Positions 1 through 11,140 of a stretch of DNA of 64,000 bases are shown piece after piece; positions within the stretch are counted from its first letter, which is position 1; every line of letters starts with the position of its first letter. Both the position numbers and the translations under genes were made by a program. Source of the DNA: Adenanthera pavonina (Eukaryota > Streptophyta > Magnoliopsida > Fabales > Fabaceae); the NCBI GenBank assembly GCA_026686845.1, contig JAIVEN010000020.1:8273501-8337500 (forward strand), given 5' to 3'. A model generated the notes under the pieces. That model worked only from the letters and a program-made list of their open reading frames with translations, was not told the origin of the DNA and did not search any database.

Positions 1-2087
1 AAACAATATACAGTTTCCTTTGTCACATGTCTGACTCACACTTAGCAGATTGTGGTTGAGTCCAATTACAAACAGCACCTCTTCAATGGATGTTTCAGGA
101 TTCTTCCCCACAATGCCAATGTCAACTATTTTGCCATATTGATCACCTCCAAATGTCACCTTTCCACCTTTCTTGTCTCTAAGGGTGATGAACTTCTCTT
201 TATCACCAGTTATATGGCTTGAGCAGGCACTGTCCATATACCATTTGTTGCTCTTTCTAGCTTTTAAGACAAACCTGCAAGATAAAGTTCATACTTTCCT
301 TTTAAGTACCCAAATTTGCTTAGGTCCTTTTTTGTCAGTAGTCTTTTCTCTAGATACAGATGTACCTTTGGGAATCCATTTAACCTTCTTGTCAAGTCCA
401 TTTTTCTTTAAAGCACATGAACTGGAAATATGTCCCTTCTTGTTACAGAAGTGACAGGTGGTAAAGGGATTGTTGGATTGAGAAACAGGAAGAAAACAAT
501 GCAGATAATATTTTTGTTTTGCATGCCTTGGTTGATTATATGATTCAATGTGATGTGACATATGATCTTTCTTAATATTGCCACTAGCATGCACAAAATG
601 TCTCATGTACACATTCTGATTTTTCTTCCTAATCTTTTCTTTTACAGCACAAGGATCATAGCCAAGTCCAGCCATTTCCTGTGATATTCTTTGGCTTCCC
701 ATTAAAGCAAACAACATATCTTTACCTTTAGTAAGCCTAGACATGATTTTCACTAGATATTCATTGATTTGCTTTAGTTCAATGCATGATTTATAGCAAG
801 CAGATTCAACAATAGGTAGAGAAGCAATTTCAGAGATGTTGCATTGTGATTCTAGTTTGTTAATCTTTTTCTTAGCTTGCTTCAATTCTTTAGCAACCTT
901 AACAAACTCATCATGCAACTCATGAAATGCATCCAGTAATTCAAAATAGGAAGGTTCAGATTCATATACCTCATTTTCTTGATCACTGCTGCATGGGATT
1001 TCACCTTCTTCAGAGGCAAGTGCCATTAGACAGATGTTGGCAATTTCATCTTCATCATCTTCTTCTTCATCTGAGCTGTTGCCCTATATTGATAAGATGT
1101 AAGCTCTTTTCTTCTTGCCTTTATCTGTAGCTTTCTTTTCTTTCTCTTGCTTCTTAAGGAATTGTGGACAATCCCATTTGATATGTCCCTGCTTTTTGCA
1201 CTCATAGCAAGTGACAGGTTCTTTTGCTTCTCTCTTGCTATCTCCAGCTGCTCCTTTCTTGAAGATTTTCTTGTTTCTCTTCTTGCTATAGAATCTTCCA
1301 AATTTTCCGACCATCATGACTAGGGTTTCTTCATCTAGCTCATCTCCATCGTCAAATTCTTCTTCTTTCTCCTCAGCAGCTTTCAGAGCAAGACCTTTCT
1401 TCTTTCTGTCTTGTCATGCTTCCTTGAGAGCCTTCATTTTTCCTTCATACTCCTCAAGGCTACCAAAAAGAGCAGTGACAGAGGCCATTGATTCTCCTCT
1501 AGCTTCCTCAATTGCTGTTACTTTGGGTTGTCATTCCAGAGGGAGAGCTCTGAGTATCTTTCTGACCTTTTCTGTTTGAGTGTACTCCTTTCACAGACTC
1601 TTTAGTTGATTCACAATGAGGGTGAATCTCTTCTGTAGCTCTTTTACATTCTCTCCTTCAGCCATTCGAAAGCTTTCGTATTCACCTATGCATGTATTTA
1701 GTTTGTTTTCCCTGACTCTAGTTGTTCCTTCATGAGCAATTTGCAAGGTGTCCCACATTTCCTTGGCAGTGGAGTATTGTGAGACCCTGTAAAATTCGTC
1801 TTGATTCAAAGCACTAACCAAGTAGTGTTTTGCCTTGAAGTTAAGCAAGACTCTTCTTCTATTTTCCTTATTCCATTCATCTTTTGGCTTCTCTCTGTAC
1901 TTCCCATCATTCTCCAAAGCCATTGGGAATAAATCTCCCTTCTGAATGACTGACCAAATGTCCAGATCAATTGACTTGAGATAGATTTTCATCCTCATCT
2001 TCCAGTAACCATAGTGTTCTCCACTGAAGCCAGGTGGTCTATTTGTGTTGTTTCTTCTAGTAGTATGCTTTCTCCAAAGTTAGCCAT
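1..2087 (-). pseudogene. Ty1/copia Gag-Pol remnant (Gag plus start of protease)
   Basis: Read on the minus strand, this is the 5' part of a copia polyprotein, cut by the window start. The ATG is at 2087, just inside the primer-binding site. The stretch at 1998-1591 matches the copia Gag (UBN2-type) family, with conserved blocks such as AKEMWDTLQIAHEG. A zinc knuckle CYECKKQGHIKWDC lies near 1207-1166 and a second, CHFCNKKGHISSSC, near 455-414, so this Gag has two CCHC boxes. The protease start WYMDSACSSHITG lies near 247-210 in another frame, followed by the usual gag-pre-integrase linker. Reading continues only by changing frame near 2040 and near 280 and passing stops near 1585, 1530, 1410 and 1085, so it is dead. 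Copia assignment rests on the D-S-A/G-C-S-x-H-M/I-T motif; the clade is not determined. Confidence 0.85.
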
Positions 2088-2127
2088 TGTAATTCCCAGA
2101 CTGTGAAATCCTTCGATTAGGAATCTA

Positions 2128-2140
2128 GGCTCTGATACCA
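2128..2140 (-). other. Primer-binding site of the copia element
   Basis: The minus strand reads TGGTATCAGAGCC two bases after the LTR end. This is the standard complement of the 3' end of plant initiator methionine tRNA and marks the junction of the 5' LTR and the internal region. Confidence 0.9.
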
Positions 2141-2142
2141 CT

Positions 2143-3103
2143 TGTTAGATAAGCTGGCTTCCCCAGAGGGGGGTGAATTGGGAAGGTTGAAAATTTTCTG
2201 CAAAATGTCAAGAAAGTAAAGAAAGCAAAGTATGATGGTAAAATAGAGTATAAATGAATAGACTGTAAAAGTAGTAGTAGGGAAGAGAAGACTCAGATAT
2301 TTATCCTGGTTCGGTCTCTCCACTTGACCTACATCTAGTCCTCAAGTCACCACTTGAGATTTTCCACTATTCTACAAGAATTCAGTGGGCTTCTTGCAAA
2401 TGCCTCAGTACAAAGTTGATGCTCTATTTCTAGAGCTCACTCTTTCACTCTATGCACTCTTACTAAGTGCTTCCCCAATCCCTTGTGATATCCCCTCACA
2501 AGAAAATCTTTCTTCCAGATGAAGATAAGATTGTTTACAATGAATAAACTCTCTTAAACAGAGTGAATATGAAGGTTGGAGTACAAATATTGAAGTGTGA
2601 GAGTAAGAGTTTTCGTATATACAAAGTTAAAATCGTTATCCACAACTTCAAATGATGTTATATTTATGGATTTAGGTCTCAACTATAGTTAGAGACAAAA
2701 TCTATCCGTTGGAGAAGTTATCCAACGGTTACTCAGAAAAACTATCTGTTAACCAACTACATTTAATGCTTCTAACATTCTGAAATTCAAATTTCAATTG
2801 GTGAACAGACGAATTTCACAGAAACTGAAGGCTAAAGACTTCAACGTTGAATATCCGAAGTTCGTCTGTCATGAAGCAAAGTTCAAATTTTGATCTTTGA
2901 AAAATATTTCTATGTTGTGACATACGAATTTTCATGTTTGAAGACGTTCTGTTAAGTGTGAACAGTATTTTTAATTTGCTACAATACCTTTGAAATTCGA
3001 ATCTTGGAACCCCAAAATTCGTCTGTCTGTAGCTGGTTTATAAGGCACAGTAGTTAGTTCATCTAATTCGAAATTCGAATGTTCAAAGGACAAAGTTCGT
3101 CTG
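2143..3103 (-). mobile_element. Copia 5' LTR, promoter-distal part (split by a gypsy insertion)
   Basis: On the minus strand this segment ends ...CTTATCTAACA next to the PBS, so it is the 3' part of the 5' LTR. It resumes at 13,693 after the gypsy insertion; both parts together make about 1.64 kb. Copies of the same LTR family at 38,030-42,149 and 42,164-43,897 share the R/U5-like segment with the AGGTCAAG block and the same terminus. The part at 2,800-3,100 contains repeated motifs such as AAGTTCGTCTGT. Confidence 0.85.
3099..3103. repeat. Target-site duplication GTCTG, left copy
   Basis: The five bases GTCTG directly before the LTR start TGTAATATCC recur directly after the 3' LTR end at 13,688-13,692. 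This proves insertion of the gypsy element into the copia LTR. Confidence 0.95.
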
Positions 3104-5644
3104 TGTAATATCCTGAAATTTTTTCCTAAATATTTAAAGTTCAATATTTCAAAATCTATAAGGAATTTACAAAAACAGATATACACCGTTTTGCATGATT
3201 TAAAGCAAATCAATTGTCTCGGTCAGAAGAAAAAATAAGAAAATGACTATTTTACCCCTAAAAAAAAAGAAAAAAGAAAAAAAAAGAGAGAGGAAGAAGA
3301 ATTCGAAGGCGGTGGACATCACGCGTGAATGAAACAAATTTTATAAATTTTGGTGAAAATTACACCTAATAACCCGAAAGTTTTAAAAATTATAAATATG
3401 TCTCGGATCAAGGGCATTTTTGTAAATATGAAAAATTATAGTCAAAATGAAGCTCTTATTGAGTTAAGACCAATGGAATATAGTATGAAATTTATTAAGG
3501 TCAAAATGATATTTATTGGGTAATTGGGATTTAATATTAATATCTTACCCGATAAAGGTCAGTCTGGACTGCAGGAAGAGGCAGTATTCATTCAAGAAAA
3601 TGTGTGGATTTTATATTTGGACCAATTGGGATAAATATATTATGATAATTTTATATCCCAATATAATTATAATTTATATTGCAATAATAGTAAAATATAC
3701 GGCTAAAGTAGCTTTATTTGTCCAGACCGGTTCAGGATATATCTGGATAAGTAAAAACCTGAAATTTTTGGACCAAAATACTCCCCATTTCATGCTCCAC
3801 CAGCTGCACATGGGAAATTATATTATTTAATTATTTATGTCATTTTCTTAAAGGATTTTCAAGAGCTTTCAAGAATGATTTGGTGGCAAAATATGATTGG
3901 TCCTATTTTCTATCTAAGGATCCCTCTTGGCCGACTTTAGCAAGAGAGAAAGAGAGGGAGTGAAGTCTGAAACACCAAGGAAAGAAAGGAAAAACGTGAG
4001 GGAGAAGAGAAGAAAAGAAAGGAAGGAAATCAAGCCAAAAATTAAGGTAAATCTCCTTTCTTGATTCTCTAGTATTTTAGTTATGATTTTATGAAGATAG
4101 CCATGGTTCCCAAGAGTGTTCTTCCTTTTCCATTGGGTCTCAAATTTCAGTTTTGGTATGGGTTTATAAAAAGAAGGGGTTTTGATGCCATAAAGATTTG
4201 AGAAAAACATAAGATTAAGTGAAAGGAACAAGATTTGGTATATTAGGAAGCAAGTTTTGAAGAATTTCCTTCTTCCCTCTTACACTCCTATTTTGGGCAG
4301 TTTAATATGATAGGAAAGAGTTGGATTTTCATTGTTTTGATGCTAAAAATGGATTCCTTGGGTCCAAATTAGCTAAAAATAAGTATTGGATTCAAGGAAA
4401 ACCAAGAGATAAAGAATTTGGATTTTTAGGGCTTTAGTAAGACTTTGTAAAGCAACCTTTGTTTTGAGTTGATTCAATTGATATTGAATGATGTTTTAGG
4501 ACTTGTGAAAGTTCAAGAAAGCTAGTGGAGGTTTTGGTTTCAAGTGCAAAACCAAAGGAAAATATAAAAGGTAGCTAAGTTTCATATTCTTGCTTTATGT
4601 TCTTTCATTATCTTTCTATGATTAATTTGTGTTGCCATATTGAAATTGTGATTTCTTTGATTGGTCTTGGCTGTAAAATGAGGGGTTTTATTCCCCGGGA
4701 TGTCCATTTTCTAAGCCGTTATGCTGCCGAATTTTTTATGACCAATGTGGCAATTTATTGTTTAAAAGTGATTGATGTGATTAAATGTGATCAAATGTGA
4801 GTTATTTGACATGATTGACATAATGGCATGAAATGTAACTTGCTACTGAGATTTTCCCAAATCTCATCCCCAAGCACTAATATGATAGGTTCAAGTTATG
4901 GCAAGATCCCTAAGAAGACAAGAGGCAAGGAGAAGATTAATGATTATTAGATTTATAGCTACCTTGGTTGCTTGTTTTCTTGTAATTATATGTGAAATCA
5001 TATGTATTTTCATGAAGCTGTGTTTTATTGCTATAATGTTCCTTTAGAGTTATTGTGATGTTAAGAATATATTTTGGAAGAATTTGAATCATGTAAGTAG
5101 GTTATGTAATTAGTTTTTGAAGTTGGTATGTAAATCTGTCCATTATGCGCACTGATCAGTTATGCAGTTACTGTTCATTCTAAATTCAGTTTTCTATATG
5201 AGTGTTATATATTTTTGGAAAGTAGACATATGTAGCTTTCCAAAGAGCTAAATATAACTTGATTTGGATAAGTATATGAATTGTTATGAATTTGTGAAGA
5301 CGGCTCAGAAAATCTGGAAAAGTAGTGTTGACCAAATGAATAGTATACTTCAACGAATTTGATGAATGAATCAACTGGATTAAGTCCCCATTATATATTT
5401 TTCCCATGTAGGAAATAGTTTTATCTATTTTTAGAGACTTGAATCATCCTCATATGATTTTCCTAGATTTAGTTATGATTTTTCAAAGTTTAGCTGGGAA
5501 AATCAAATTACTAAGTGAATAGTATTTTGAAAAATTGAATTTTTCTCATTCAATCTTCTAATGATTCAAGCTTCTAAATTAGCTCATTTAGCATTATATA
5601 TGCTATTATACATGGGAAATAGTGTGAGAAAGTAAGATATGACA
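3104..5644 (+). mobile_element. 5' LTR of chromovirus-type Ty3/gypsy element
   Basis: A 2,541 bp terminal repeat starting TGTAATATCC and ending AAGATATGACA, almost identical to 11,141-13,687. Differences concentrate in the first 250 bp. Short reading frames inside it also occur in the other copy and have no known domain, so I do not treat them as genes. Long LTRs of this size are usual for the Tekay/Del lineage. Confidence 0.95.
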
Positions 5645-5648
5645 TTTT

Positions 5649-5660
5649 TGGTATCAGAGC
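5649..5660 (+). other. Primer-binding site of the gypsy element
   Basis: TGGTATCAGAGC lies four bases after the 5' LTR and is complementary to the initiator methionine tRNA 3' end. It fixes the plus-strand orientation of the element. Confidence 0.93.
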
Positions 5661-5753
5661 AGAGATTCAGGCAAAAGGAAAGTGTGAATCTATAGAAATT
5701 AGTTATTATTCCTTTGAATTGGAATAACTAATTATATATGCTTTTATGCTTTG

Positions 5754-6305
5754 ATGAAGGTAAAGATGTCATCACCTAGTCAAAGCAAGATCATTGAACC
5801 TTATGATAGGATAGATCTAGATTGGGGTGAGAGTGTAGGCTCCAATAGTACTATGAAGGAGGAAAGGGAAGTGAATTCTGGAGAAGGTACTTCAAAATTA
5901 AAGCAAAAACCAATAATAGCTATGCCTCCTGATTATGAAGGAAAAATAGAAGAAGAAGATGTTGATTATGAGGCAGGGTTTCTCTTGGATCCTGAAAACA
6001 GTACTGATGGGCCTTGTGATGAGGAGTACTTGATATATAGGATAGTAAGGAGATGTTTCAAGGAAAGTGCTAAGTATCGTCCAGGTCCTAAACATATTCC
6101 TACATTTATTAGCAAGGTAGTACAAGTAAAGCAGTTTTTCGCCGAAAAAGGGTTGCGTTACTCAGAAAAACTGTGGATCGATACTATGGTGAGACAAATC
6201 CCTAGAGACTTATTTTGGACAACCATTCGCAATAAGTTGATGGATCAAGAATTCTCTTGTCTTGAGCATTGTGCAGAGGTTTGTACTGAAGAAGGCAAGA
6301 CATGA
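5754..6305 (+). CDS. Extra ORF between PBS and gag of the gypsy element, function unknown
   Basis: An open frame of 183 codons begins at ATG 5754, about 95 bp after the PBS, and ends at TGA 6303. It precedes the gag-pol frame by about 300 bp. The product has an acidic N-terminal third (runs such as KIEEEDVDYE), then a mixed basic/aromatic part with YRIVRRCFKE and LWIDTMVRQIPRDLFW. After TGA 6303 the same frame stays open for 24 codons with a basic, proline-rich run (KKPRPPP) and then ends in two adjacent stops, so TGA 6303 may be premature. I recognise no domain. Canonical chromoviruses carry a single gag-pol frame, so an added 5' ORF is unusual. It could be a captured gene, an accessory protein or a chance frame in the leader. 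Confidence 0.55.
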   Translation: MKVKMSSPSQSKIIEPYDRIDLDWGESVGSNSTMKEEREVNSGEGTSKLKQKPIIAMPPDYEGKIEEEDVDYEAGFLLDPENSTDGPCDEEYLIYRIVRRCFKESAKYRPGPKHIPTFISKVVQVKQFFAEKGLRYSEKLWIDTMVRQIPRDLFWTTIRNKLMDQEFSCLEHCAEVCTEEGKT

Positions 6306-6607
6306 GCTAAGAAGCTGAGGTGTAAGAAGCCTAGACCACCGCCTGATGATGCCGAATCAAGCTCGGAAAGGCCTTGATGACTAGTTATAAAGATGTTTAT
6401 GTGCATATGTAAAAATGTGAATAGTAGAACTGCAAATTTTGATGTATATAAGCAGTTGAATGTTAAAAGTTTAGAGCTATGCTAATGTATTTGAGATATG
6501 AGAACTTGCATGTACAAAGTTGCTATATATAAATGAAATGTTTTGTTTTGTATATTCTTAGTGCAATTGCTTTATACTTATGAATTGAGTTGTTTATATA
6601 GTTAAAG

Positions 6608-9600
6608 ATGGTTCGAACAAGACAACAAACTCAAACAGTAGTCTCTGAGCAACAATCTAGGGATGACCCTCAAGTTGATCCTCTACAAGTTATAATGCAA
6701 AGATTGGATCAACAACAATGAACCATTGAGCAATTGCAACAAATTATAGAAGTACAAAGACAAGAACAACAAGCAAAAGCTAATCAGCCGCCAGTGCAAC
6801 AACCAGTGCCACAAGTTGTACAAGTAGAGCAAGCAACTGGAGTAGTAATTGATGAGCAAAACATGATCGCAAATTTCAGGAAATATCAGCCTCCTTTATT
6901 TGATGGTAGGTTTGATGTGCAGGCTGCAGAAGATTGGGTTCTTAGCCTGGAGAAAATTTTTAGATTGATGAGATGCAGTTCAGAAATGAAAGCATTATTA
7001 GCCACATACATGCTCGAAAAAGAAGCCGATAGATGGTGGCGTAATACGGAATTGATCATGCAGGCCAGAAATGTTCCTCTAACATGGGAGAACTTCTTGG
7101 AACAGTTCTATGATAAATATTTCCCGCGATCAGTGAGGGATGAGAAAGAAGCCGAGTTTATTACATTAAGACAAGCGGAAGATCAGTCCGTAGATGAGTA
7201 TGTGGCGATGTTCATCCAGTTGGCTAGGTACTCTACTTATCTCCAACAACATGATGATGAAAGATGGAAAACTGAAAAGTTGGAGAGAGGACTTAGACTT
7301 GCTATTAGAGAACGAGTAGCTCCAATGCAACTCAGAACTTTTAATGCATTAGTCGAGGTGAGCAGAATCACGGAGAAAAGTCTGAATCATAAGTTTTTGA
7401 CATCTGCTCCATCAGCCAATGCTAAGAAGGATGTGGAGGTTACCAATTTAGGAGGACCCATTCAGAAAAGAAGGAAACCCTGGAATAGTAATAACAGAAA
7501 GCCCAAGAGAGGTGGCAGACAAGGAGGACCTAATATGCAGAGAAATGTTCAAATACCAGTATGTAACCAATGCGGAAAGGCTCATGGTGGTAGAATATGT
7601 TTTGCTGGGCAAAACGTATGTTTTAAGTGTGGCAAACCAGGACATTATGCTCGGGACTGCACAATGGAGGTAGCCAACACCAGACCTCAAGCACAGGGGA
7701 GAGTCTTTGCTCTTACTCAGCAAGAGGCTCGTAAGTCGCCTGATTTAATTGAAGGTATGATTAAGATTAATGATTATCTTGTAAAAGCTTTATTTGATTC
7801 AGGTGCTAGCCACTCGTTCATATCCTATAACTGTGCTAAGAGGCTGGGTCTAGTAATCACAATGTTGCCTTATGATTTGCATGTGTCTACTCCTACAGGC
7901 AATAAAGCTATGACCTCCTACGTGTGTCTTAATTGTGTAGCCCAATATGAACATTGTTGTCTTACCATTGACTTGATTTGTATGCCTTTCCCTGATATTG
8001 ATGTTATCATTGGAATGAATTGGTTGTCCGCCAATAGTGTTCTCCTTGATTGTAGAAATAAAACCTTGATCCTGCCTAACCCTCAAAATGTCTTATGTGC
8101 TGAGACTAAGCTTAATTTTCTAACGACCACCCAGGCTAAGAGATGTTTGGAGAAAGGATGTCAAGGGTATTTGATTTTCTTTTCTGCAAGTGTTGAGATA
8201 GAAGAAGGTATTAATAATATCCGAGTAGTAAAAGAATTTCCAGAAGTATTTCCAAAGGAATTTAGTGGTTTACCCCCAGAACGAGAGGTTGAGTTTGCAA
8301 TAGACCTAGTGCCAGGAACAGTTCCAGTTTCCAAGGCACCGTATAGAATGGCACCAAATGAAATGGCAGAGTTAAAGAAGCAAATTGAAGAGCTATTGGA
8401 AAAGGGATTTATCAGACCAAGTGTTTCTCCCTGGGGTGCTCCAGTGTTATTTGTGAAAAAGAAAGATGGGAGCCTTAGACTTTGCATTGACTATCGAGAG
8501 CTGAATAAAGTTACAATTAAAAATAAGTACCCATTGCCCAGAATTGATGATTTATTAGACCAGTTGGTCAGGGCATCTGTGTTTTCTAAAATTGATTTAA
8601 GATCTGGGTACCATCAGCTTCGAGTCAAGGCAAAGGATGTTCCTAAGACTGCTTTTCGAACTAGATATGGGCATTATGAGTTTTTAGTTATGCCATTTGG
8701 TCTCACTAATGCACCTGCAATCTTTATGGACTACATGAATCGGATATTTCGGCCATATTTAGATAGATTTGTTATAGTCTTTATAGATGATATTTTAGTG
8801 TACTCCAAATCTTTAGTAGAGCACGAAGCGCATTTGAGAATTGTCCTAACAGTGTTGAAAGAAAAGAGCATGTATGCTAAGCTCAGCAAGTGTGAGTTTT
8901 GGCTCACAGAGGTACGATTTTTGGGGCATATTATCTCCAAGGACGGGGTCGCAGTAGATCCATGCAAAGTAGATGCAGTCCTAAAGTGGGAGAGGCCCAA
9001 AACTGTTACGGAAATTAGAAGTTTTCTGGGTTTAGCAGGCTATTATAGAAGATTTATTAAGGACTTTTCTCGAATTGCGATGCCGCTTACGAGATTGACT
9101 AGAAAAGAAAAACCTTTTGTGTGGAATAGTAATTGCGAAAAGAGTTTTCAAGAATTAAAACTTAGGCTAACCTCTTCACCTGTGTTAACTCTACCTGATC
9201 CCCATAAACCATACGTGGTTTATACAGATGCTAGCAAACATGAATTGGGTTGTGTGTTAATGCAAGATGGAAGGGTAGTAGCATATGCTTCTCGTCAATT
9301 AAAAACTTATGAAGAAAACTATCCTACGCATGATTTAGAACTTGCGGCTATAGTGCATGCTCTAAAGATATGGAGACATTATCTCTATGGTGCTACCACT
9401 GAGATATTTTGTGACCATAAAAGCCTCAAATATTTAGAAGATCAAAAAGAACTAAATGCGAGGCAGAGGCGATGGATGGAATTGCTAAAAGATTATGAGC
9501 ATTCTATTAAGTATCATCCAGGAAAAGCAAATGTGGTAGCCGATGCTTTGAGCAGAAAAACCATTCACGTAGCCCATATAATGATTTGTGAAATGAAATT

Positions 9601-11092
9601 AATTGAAGATTTTAGAGATTTGAATTTATCTCTCGGGTTGCATGAGACTAAAATTGGCAATGAATTTTATAAAGATATAATACAGGCCCAACAAGAGGAT
9701 CAGTTCATAGAGACAGTCAAGGGAAAGCTAAAATAGGGAGAACTAAAAGAATTTAATGTGACTGATAATGGTCTGGTAAGATTCCATAACCGAATTTATG
9801 TTCCTCCAGTGGCAACACTCAGAGAAAAGATTTTGACAGAAGCCCATCAGAATAAATACACGATTCATCAAGGTATTTCAAAAATGTATCATAATTTGAA
9901 AAAGTTGTTTTGGTGGCCAGGGATGAAAAGTGATATTACTCAGTATGTGACTAGATGTTTAGTATGCCAGAGAATAAAGACTGAGCACCAAAAGCCATCA
10001 GGTATGTTGCAGCCTCTCGAGATCCCTGAGTGGAAATGGGATAGTATTTCTATGGATTATATTATGGGGTTACCGAGAACATCCTCTGGAAATGATGCTA
10101 TTTGGGTGATTGTTGATAGATTAACAAAGTCAGCCCATTTTCTGGCAATTAAGTCAACATTTACGCTGGATAAATTAGCACAATTGTATATTAAGGAAAT
10201 CGTGAGATTACATGGTGTGCCAAACAGTATTATTTCAGACAGAGATCCAAGATTTACATCCAATTTTTGGAAATCTTTGCAGCAAGCTTTGGGAACTCAA
10301 TTAAGATTTAGTACAGCTTACCATCCTCAAACAGATGGTCAAACAGAGAGAACTATACAAACTTTGGAGGATATGTTAAGAGCTTGTGTACTGGAAATGA
10401 AAGGAAACTGGGATGTGTATTTACCCTTAGTTGAGTTTGCTTATAATAATAGTTACCATTCCAATATCCAAATGGCTCCATATGAGGCACTGTATGGTAG
10501 AAGGTGCAGGTCTCCACTGTGTTGGACAGAATTGAATGAAAGGAAAATGTTAGGTCCTGAATTAGTTGATCAGACCTCCAAACAAATAGAAATTATCAAA
10601 AGGAAGTTGCTAACGGCTCAGAGTAGACAAAAAAGCTATTTTGATAAAAGAAGAAAGCTGCTAGAGTTTGAAATTGGAGATCATGTTTTTCTCAAAATAT
10701 CTCCTACAACAGAGGTTGGTCGATCAATTAAAGTTAAAAAGCTTAGTCCCAGATATATAGGACCATTTGAGATTATTTCTAAAGCTGGACCAGTAGCTTA
10801 TAAACTAGCTCTTCCCCCTCATTTGAGTCAAATCCATAATGTATTTCATGTTTCCCAATTGAAAAAGTACCAGCCTGACCCTTCACATGTTATAGAATAT
10901 GAACATATTAATTTACAAGATAATCTATCTTATGAGGTAAAACCTGAAAGAATCATTGACTATCGAGTCAAAAAGCTGAGAAACAAGGACATACCTCTAG
11001 TGAAGGTGATCTGGAAAGGCTTAACTTCAGATGAAGCTACCTGGGAAATGGAATCTGACATGAAGCAGCTGTATCCAGAACTATTTACGTAA
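6608..11092 (+). pseudogene. Ty3/gypsy (chromovirus, Tekay/Del-like) Gag-Pol, two in-frame stops
   Basis: One frame runs from ATG 6608 to TAA 11090-11092, broken only by TGA at 6719-6721 (codon 38) and TAG at 9734-9736. Domains in order: Gag (about residues 90-260), a CCHC knuckle CFKCGKPGHYARDC starting near residue 338, protease ALFDSGASHSFIS with the catalytic Asp at residue 397 (7796), reverse transcriptase with the FIDD active site at 8780-8791 (residues 725-728), RNase H with YTDAS near residue 874, integrase with an HHCC zinc finger near 9,858-9,970 and the D-D-E core, and a C-terminal chromodomain near 10,935-11,075. The chromodomain and pol order place it among chromoviruses. The intact domains and near-identical LTRs indicate recent insertion; the two stops make this copy non-autonomous unless readthrough occurs. 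Confidence 0.92.
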
Positions 11093-11125
11093 GATACATT
11101 TTAAATTTTGAGGGCGAAATTTATT

Positions 11126-11140
11126 TAAGGGGGAGGGAAT
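11126..11140 (+). other. Polypurine tract of the gypsy element
   Basis: TAAGGGGGAGGGAAT lies directly before the 3' LTR. This is the expected plus-strand priming site. Confidence 0.85.

Noticed and set aside
3516..3830. Open frames of 104 and 105 codons repeated exactly at 11,559-11,873 and 11,957-12,274
   Set aside because: They are inside the two LTR copies of the gypsy element; identity follows from the LTRs and no domain is present.
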